Assembly: GCA_002762845.1 (NCBI GenBank)
Contig: PCYB01000068.1
Coordinates: 1 to 17,207 of the forward strand
Reading direction: 5' to 3'
Source: Candidatus Woesearchaeota archaeon CG10_big_fil_rev_8_21_14_0_10_36_11
Lineage (GTDB): Archaea; Nanobdellota; Nanobdellia; Woesearchaeales; GW2011-AR9
DNA: 17,207 bases
The notes beneath the pieces are model-generated. The model was not told the origin of the DNA and ran no database searches. It was given only the letters and a program-made list of their open reading frames with translations. Every line of letters begins with the position of its first letter. The first letter of the stretch is position 1. Positions 13,969-17,207 of this stretch are shown in pieces. The translations under genes and the position numbers were made by a program.

Positions 13969-14346
13969 ATGGAAGATAAACATATTGCCAAAATTATTCT
14001 TGATCTTCACAAAACTGGGTGGAGCGATTCTACCCCTGCTGGTGTTGAGAAAGTCAGTAGTCTCGATGAACTGTGTACTGATACGACGTTTCTTGTACGG
14101 ATGGACACTTCCGATGCTGTTTATCGCGTTGGTGTATTTACAGTACAAGAATTAGAAAAGAATGATACTTATATCACAATTATAAAAGGTGCCTATGTTG
14201 AATTTGAGTTACGTGCACATGAAGATAGTTGTGGAGTAAACATTATTGCTCGATATTCTTTGCCTCTATGTTGTGGGTCGGTAAGACACTATTTTGTTCG
14301 TCAGGACCACATTGATACTGGGACTGTGCATCGTATTATTGAATAA
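13969..14346 (+). CDS. Unrecognised 125-residue protein
   Basis: I do not recognise this family. It has no signal peptide or membrane segment and is mixed alpha/beta in appearance: an N-terminal helix (about 4-15), then alternating short hydrophobic strands at about 40-45, 51-60, 68-81, 90-97 and 106-111, suggesting a small beta-rich domain. Cysteines occur at 36, 88, 101 and 102, with 101-102 adjacent in LPLCCGSV; they do not form a clear CxxC metal site. Evidence that it is a real gene comes from a TATA box at the proper leaderless distance, an ATG start and a position filling the space between rad50 and enolase. It ends 59 bp before enolase, which has a separate TATA box, so co-transcription is not required. 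An 86-codon antisense ORF overlaps its first half and has no such support. Confidence 0.7.
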   Translation: MEDKHIAKIILDLHKTGWSDSTPAGVEKVSSLDELCTDTTFLVRMDTSDAVYRVGVFTVQELEKNDTYITIIKGAYVEFELRAHEDSCGVNIIARYSLPLCCGSVRHYFVRQDHIDTGTVHRIIE

Positions 14347-14372
14347 GTCTCTATCTACTCGTACTCACAAAA

Positions 14373-14380
14373 CTATATAA
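14373..14380 (+). promoter_or_regulatory. TATA box of enolase
   Basis: CTATATAA is centred 29-30 bp upstream of the enolase ATG, followed by a T-rich tract at 14392-14399. The transcript is expected to be leaderless or to have only a few 5' nucleotides. The T-tract could also help terminate read-through from the upstream gene. Confidence 0.65.
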
Positions 14381-14405
14381 GCACAAATATCTTTTTTTCT
14401 ATATT

Positions 14406-15641
14406 ATGTCTATTATTACTACTATCACTGCGCGGGAAATCCTTGACTCACGTGGAAATCCTACCGTAGAAGCAACAGTATCTACGGGAGATTTTTCTGG
14501 TACTGTGTCCGTTCCGTCTGGAGCAAGTACGGGGGATCATGAAGCGACTGAACTGCGTGATGGTGGTACGAGGTACAATGGAAAAGGTGTGCTCAAAGCT
14601 ATACGTCATATCAAAGAGAAGATAGCTCCAGTCCTCCAAGGAATTGATTGTTCTCGACAACGAGAAATAGATACAGTTATGATTGAACGTGATGCAACAG
14701 AGAACAAACACAAATTTGGTGCAAATGCCATTTTGGCAGTATCATTAGCATGCGCAAAGGCAGCATCTGAATCGAAAGGTGTTCCATTATACGAATATCT
14801 TAATACATTTCCTCAGATAACAAAAAGTTGTACATTACCACGAGCATTTTTCAATATTATTAACGGTGGGAAACATGCAGATAACAGACTAAGTTTTCAG
14901 GAATTTATGATTGTGCCTGATTTAAAATCTTGCAAGAAAAATGTGCAAGCAGCGAGCGAGATATATCATACTTTAAAAAAAGAATTACACAAAACGTATG
15001 GAAAAGGAACAACGAATGTTGGCGATGAAGGCGGTTTTGCACCAGAAAAAATGAATAATGCACTCGATGTTCTTAAAATACTAACAAAAGCAATTCGGGA
15101 TGCCGGATATAAAAATAAAGTCTCAATTGCGATTGATTGCGCCGCCTCAGAGTTCTTTGTCAATGGAAAGTATAATATTGATGGAAAGAAACTTACAAAA
15201 GAACAGTTGTTAGAGTATTATTGTACATTGATAAAAAGGTATCCAATCATTTCCATTGAAGATCCGTTCCATCAGGAAGATTTTGACAGTTTTGCAAAAT
15301 TGAGAGAACGAGTCAACATACAAATTGTTGGTGATGATCTTACTGTAACAAACATCGAACGAATTGAAGCAGCAATAAAAGAAAAAAGTTGTACCTGTTT
15401 ATTGTTAAAATTGAACCAGATAGGAACATTAACGGAAGCGTTAGATGCAGCACAGAAAGCGTTTGATGCAGGATGGAACGTTATGGTGTCCCACAGGAGC
15501 GGCGAGACAGAAGATACGTTCATTGCAGACCTTGCTGTTGGTCTTGGCTGCAATCAGATAAAAGCTGGTGCTCCTTGTAGGGGAGAGAGAACAGCGAAAT
15601 ATAATCGGTTGCTTCTGATTGAAGAAATGATGAAAAAGTAG
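14406..15641 (+). CDS. eno: Enolase (phosphopyruvate hydratase)
   Basis: Interconverts 2-phosphoglycerate and phosphoenolpyruvate in glycolysis and gluconeogenesis; cytosolic and Mg-dependent. The N-terminal domain opens with AREILDSRGNPT (9-20) and the substrate loop SGASTG (38-43). Catalytic and metal residues are all visible: His157 and Glu166 (GGKHADN and FQEFMIV), Glu208 in GDEGGF (206-211), Asp244, Glu285 in SIEDPF, Asp310 in VGDDLTV, Lys335 in LLKLNQIGT, the SHRSGET loop (362-368) and Lys386 in IKAGAP. At 411 residues it is slightly shorter than the usual 420-430, with no missing motif. It has its own TATA box and converges on the DUF368 gene with a 12-bp gap. Its presence indicates at least the lower half of glycolysis. 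Confidence 0.97.
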   Translation: MSIITTITAREILDSRGNPTVEATVSTGDFSGTVSVPSGASTGDHEATELRDGGTRYNGKGVLKAIRHIKEKIAPVLQGIDCSRQREIDTVMIERDATENKHKFGANAILAVSLACAKAASESKGVPLYEYLNTFPQITKSCTLPRAFFNIINGGKHADNRLSFQEFMIVPDLKSCKKNVQAASEIYHTLKKELHKTYGKGTTNVGDEGGFAPEKMNNALDVLKILTKAIRDAGYKNKVSIAIDCAASEFFVNGKYNIDGKKLTKEQLLEYYCTLIKRYPIISIEDPFHQEDFDSFAKLRERVNIQIVGDDLTVTNIERIEAAIKEKSCTCLLLKLNQIGTLTEALDAAQKAFDAGWNVMVSHRSGETEDTFIADLAVGLGCNQIKAGAPCRGERTAKYNRLLLIEEMMKK

Positions 15642-15653
15642 TGGTTGTTAGTT

Positions 15654-16511
15654 CTACCTCTTTCCACATACTCCTTCTACTACAAACACGATGATAAATC
15701 CAATAATGCCAAACACAAGAACGAGCCAGTTCGTTCCCGCAACGGATATTTTCTCAAGGGGAATGCGTAAAGAACCGAGCATAACGCCAACAAGGAACGA
15801 AAGTGTAATGTTCTTAAACTTTCGTAACAAATAATCAACAAATTTTGAAAAGCCGATGAGTCCGCTTATTGCTCCAACAAGGAACGTTCCAATAACTGTC
15901 CATTGGTATGTGTTCAATGCAGTAATGATATATTGGTACTGGTTCAGTAACAATAAGATGAACGCACCAGAAATGCCTGGTAATATCATTGCACAGATAC
16001 CAATTGCGCCAGAAATGAAAATGACGGGTAATGAATGAGTAACGTATACTGTTGAGATCCCTGCAAGAACATAGGACCCAATAAATCCTAACACAACAAA
16101 AATTCCTTTTTCAAGAGACAATTTTCCCGCTTTTCGTAATACGAAAAGTGCAGATGCAAGGATTAACCCAAAAAAAAATGCAAATGTTATCCCTGAAAAT
16201 GTTTCTAAAAAGTACATCATTATTCTCGAAAAAGTAAGGATGGCAATTCCTATTCCTACAATTAAAGGAATAAAAAGAGCAAAATCATTTTTTTGTAACG
16301 AATGCCATGACTGTGTAAACTTTCCTTTCAATAGAAATACAAGGAACGAAAAGTCAAATGTTCCTAAAGAATGAATTAACCGCGGATAAATTCCTGTAAT
16401 GAACGCTATCGTTCCTCCAGACACGCCCGGAATGACGTCAGCGATACCCATACAAAGTCCTCGTAAGAAGATAAGAAAGTGTGCTAAGGTTGAATACTTT
16501 TTTTCTTGCAT
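15654..16511 (-). CDS. DUF368 membrane protein (PopT-type polyprenyl-phosphate transporter)
   Basis: A multi-pass membrane protein of the DUF368 family. Members in bacteria were shown to recycle undecaprenyl phosphate across the membrane (PopT); in an archaeon the natural substrate would be dolichyl-type phosphate used for glycan carriers, which is inference. The signature occurs twice, as expected from internal inverted duplication: GIADVIPGVSGGT (22-34) and AMILPGISGAF (174-184). About eight to ten hydrophobic segments run through the rest, with short basic loops such as LLRKFKN (228-234). At 285 residues it matches the family, and the motif residues are intact. It starts at an ATG 26-27 bp downstream of a TATA element, fitting a leaderless mRNA. 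That TATA overlaps the stop codon of the zinc-ribbon ORF upstream, so read-through transcription from that ORF is also possible. Confidence 0.92.
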   Translation of the reverse strand: MQEKKYSTLAHFLIFLRGLCMGIADVIPGVSGGTIAFITGIYPRLIHSLGTFDFSFLVFLLKGKFTQSWHSLQKNDFALFIPLIVGIGIAILTFSRIMMYFLETFSGITFAFFFGLILASALFVLRKAGKLSLEKGIFVVLGFIGSYVLAGISTVYVTHSLPVIFISGAIGICAMILPGISGAFILLLLNQYQYIITALNTYQWTVIGTFLVGAISGLIGFSKFVDYLLRKFKNITLSFLVGVMLGSLRIPLEKISVAGTNWLVLVFGIIGFIIVFVVEGVCGKR

Positions 16512-16533
16512 GTCTAAAGAAATCCGCGTATGG

Positions 16534-16541
16534 TTTTAAAT
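16534..16541 (-). promoter_or_regulatory. TATA box of the DUF368 gene
   Basis: ATTTAAAA on the minus strand is centred 26-27 bp upstream of the ATG at 16511. It includes the TAA stop codon of the preceding zinc-ribbon ORF. Confidence 0.6.
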
Positions 16542-16649
16542 GTTTATGCAATTCTTACAATACGGGCAACAGACACCCTTTAATCCAACAAAAAGAATGG
16601 ACGTGAACTTGTTCTTACAATGCGGACAATCAACGTTTCTGCTTGAGAT
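16536..16649 (-). CDS. Small zinc-ribbon protein with an apparent ATC start
   Basis: This 37-codon frame is below normal gene-calling size. It encodes two CxxC knuckles, DCPHCKNKF (7-15) and CCPYCKNC (27-34), separated by 16 residues: a compact zinc ribbon. Downstream of the upstream in-frame stop there is no ATG, GTG or TTG before the first knuckle. An ATC (16647-16649) lies 6 nt after GAGGTGA (16655-16661), the same Shine-Dalgarno used at nearly the same spacing by the neighbouring 131-residue gene. A TATA box at 16691-16700 would give a leader of about 20 nt. Options are a non-canonical AUC start, an ATG mutated to ATC (young pseudogene), or initiation at the GTG at 16659 (M-S-T-N-L-K-Q-K-R, then TGA) with a +1 shift into the ribbon frame. 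Such ribbons often bind nucleic acid or act as accessory subunits; no role is assigned. It ends 24 bp before the DUF368 start. Confidence 0.55.
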   Translation of the reverse strand: MSSRNVDCPHCKNKFTSILFVGLKGVCCPYCKNCINI

Positions 16650-16654
16650 TTGTA

Positions 16655-16661
16655 CTCACCT
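16655..16661 (-). promoter_or_regulatory. Strong Shine-Dalgarno of the zinc-ribbon ORF
   Basis: GAGGTGA is complementary to the conserved archaeal 16S rRNA 3' end (AUCACCUC). It is followed after 6 nt by ATC in the zinc-ribbon frame and contains a GTG that opens a nine-codon frame ending in TGA. Confidence 0.6.
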
Positions 16662-16690
16662 CTTTATCTACTACCCTAAACAACTCTTGC

Positions 16691-16700
16691 TTTTATAAAT
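16691..16700 (-). promoter_or_regulatory. TATA box of the zinc-ribbon ORF
   Basis: ATTTATAAAA on the minus strand is centred about 46 bp upstream of the ATC. Transcription would start near 16669, leaving room for the Shine-Dalgarno, unlike the leaderless genes. Confidence 0.6.
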
Positions 16701-16716
16701 CTTATGAAATGATATG

Positions 16717-16740
16717 ATGTTCTCTTGTTTTAAAGAACAT
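16717..16740. other. Perfect 7-bp inverted repeat
   Basis: ATGTTCT (16717-16723) and AGAACAT (16734-16740) flank a 10-nt AT-rich loop. It lies between the terminator T-tract of the 131-residue gene and the TATA box of the zinc-ribbon ORF. It could be an operator for a dimeric regulator or part of the terminator. Confidence 0.4.
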
Positions 16741-16742
16741 AG

Positions 16743-16770
16743 AAGAACAATAAGAAAAAAAAGAGTAAAA
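16743..16770 (-). terminator. Oligo-T terminator of the 131-residue membrane protein gene
   Basis: Read on the minus strand, a T-rich tract containing T8 (16755-16762) begins 18 nt after the stop codon. The inverted repeat lies just downstream rather than upstream of it, so this looks like a hairpin-independent archaeal terminator. Confidence 0.6.
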
Positions 16771-16780
16771 TACATACCCT

Positions 16781-17176
16781 TTAATCAGACGCTAATTTCC
16801 AAATGGTTTTAAGTCCGATAATGATTGCTCCCGGGACAACAAACACAACAATGTTACTCAAGATTGATCGTAGGTAAAGACCAACGCCAGGAATTAATCC
16901 CAAATTAACTATTCCTGCAAGCATTAACGCAATTGCTGCTACTAAGAACGGCATTGTTTCTTTTGCTGTTAAATTGAACAATCCTACAACAAAACCAAGG
17001 ATAACTAATGTTGTTACAAGAATTTCCGGTCCAAGAAGACTTCTGAACAATCCTGCGACGATTGCCACAAGTAAACCAACAAAGAATGTATAATGAGCTA
17101 TACGATGTAACTCAATTGTTGTCTTTTTCTTAACAACTTTTGTAGTGGAGTGGGAAGCCCGCCTCTTTTTTGCCAT
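16781..17176 (-). CDS. Small four-helix membrane protein of unknown function
   Basis: The protein has 131 residues from the ATG at 17176. A GTG at 17185 is also in frame but lies inside the Shine-Dalgarno GAGGTGAT, so the ATG, preceded by that motif at 4-nt spacing, is the start. The N-terminus is strongly basic and probably cytosolic: MAKKRRASHS, then VVKKKT. Four hydrophobic segments follow at roughly 26-43, 48-65, 70-91 and 102-120. The last two flank a short LIPGVGLYLRS loop. There are no catalytic motifs, Cys or conserved charged residues within the helices. I believe similar small proteins occur in DPANN genomes but cannot name a family. It is the only gene here with a clear Shine-Dalgarno before an ATG and no TATA at leaderless distance; its promoter lies upstream of the window. 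Confidence 0.8.
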   Translation of the reverse strand: MAKKRRASHSTTKVVKKKTTIELHRIAHYTFFVGLLVAIVAGLFRSLLGPEILVTTLVILGFVVGLFNLTAKETMPFLVAAIALMLAGIVNLGLIPGVGLYLRSILSNIVVFVVPGAIIIGLKTIWKLASD

Positions 17177-17177
17177 G

Positions 17178-17186
17178 ATTATCACC
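17178..17186 (-). promoter_or_regulatory. Shine-Dalgarno fixing the start of the 131-residue gene
   Basis: AGAGGTGAT on the minus strand is a perfect match to the archaeal anti-Shine-Dalgarno at usual spacing from the ATG at 17176. It overlaps the alternative GTG start, which argues against that GTG. Confidence 0.75.
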
Positions 17187-17207
17187 TCTTAATGATACTT
17201 CTAATGA

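Noticed and set aside
13888..14148. 86-codon minus-strand ORF antisense to the 125-residue gene
   Set aside because: It overlaps a gene with correctly placed promoter elements, shows no domain-like composition, and has no Shine-Dalgarno or TATA of its own.
1..17207. CRISPR arrays, tRNA or rRNA genes, insertion sequences
   Set aside because: No direct-repeat array, no cloverleaf or rRNA-like stretch, and no transposase or terminal repeats were seen on reading both strands.

Overview
The window looks archaeal and AT-rich, with most intergenic gaps short. The support is: an archaeal/eukaryotic-type leucyl-tRNA synthetase; a family-B DNA polymerase ending in a PCNA-binding motif; a Rad50-type ATPase; and TATA boxes centred about 25-30 bp upstream of most start codons, which is the geometry of leaderless archaeal transcripts. 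The gene mix (PHP-less PolX, DUF1385, DUF368 and a small four-helix membrane protein) is compatible with a DPANN lineage such as Woesearchaeota, but that placement is inference and no rRNA is present.

Layout. A Hanks-type protein kinase (116-1432, +) converges on leuS (1446-4262, -). leuS and a PHP-less PolX (4348-5337, +) diverge from an 85-bp double promoter. PolX converges on an HD phosphohydrolase (5457-6014, -), which diverges from polB (6115-8571, +). A DUF1385 membrane protein (8625-9449, +) converges on a two-gene operon (9458-11358, -). That operon encodes an unrecognised basic protein whose gene overlaps a PIN-PhoH ATPase gene by 4 bp. A Rad50-like gene (11447-13855, -) diverges from an unrecognised 125-aa protein (13969-14346, +), which is followed by enolase (14406-15641, +). 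On the minus strand lie a DUF368 polyprenyl-phosphate transporter-type protein (15654-16511), a 37-codon zinc-ribbon ORF with no normal start codon (16536-16649), and a four-helix membrane protein (16781-17176).

How the genes work together. PolB, PolX and Rad50 form a loose replication/repair neighbourhood, but each has its own promoter. The PIN-PhoH pair is the only clear operon. Its layout resembles the actinobacterial PhoAT-PhoH2 RNase-helicase/toxin module and is the best candidate for an undescribed system here. The other main points are the zinc-ribbon ORF with a strong Shine-Dalgarno but an ATC where the start should be, an apparent relict of the polB promoter and first five codons in the polX-HD gap, a kinase lacking an obvious ATP-binding lysine, and Arg-rich genes (kinase and the PhoH pair) among Lys-rich neighbours.
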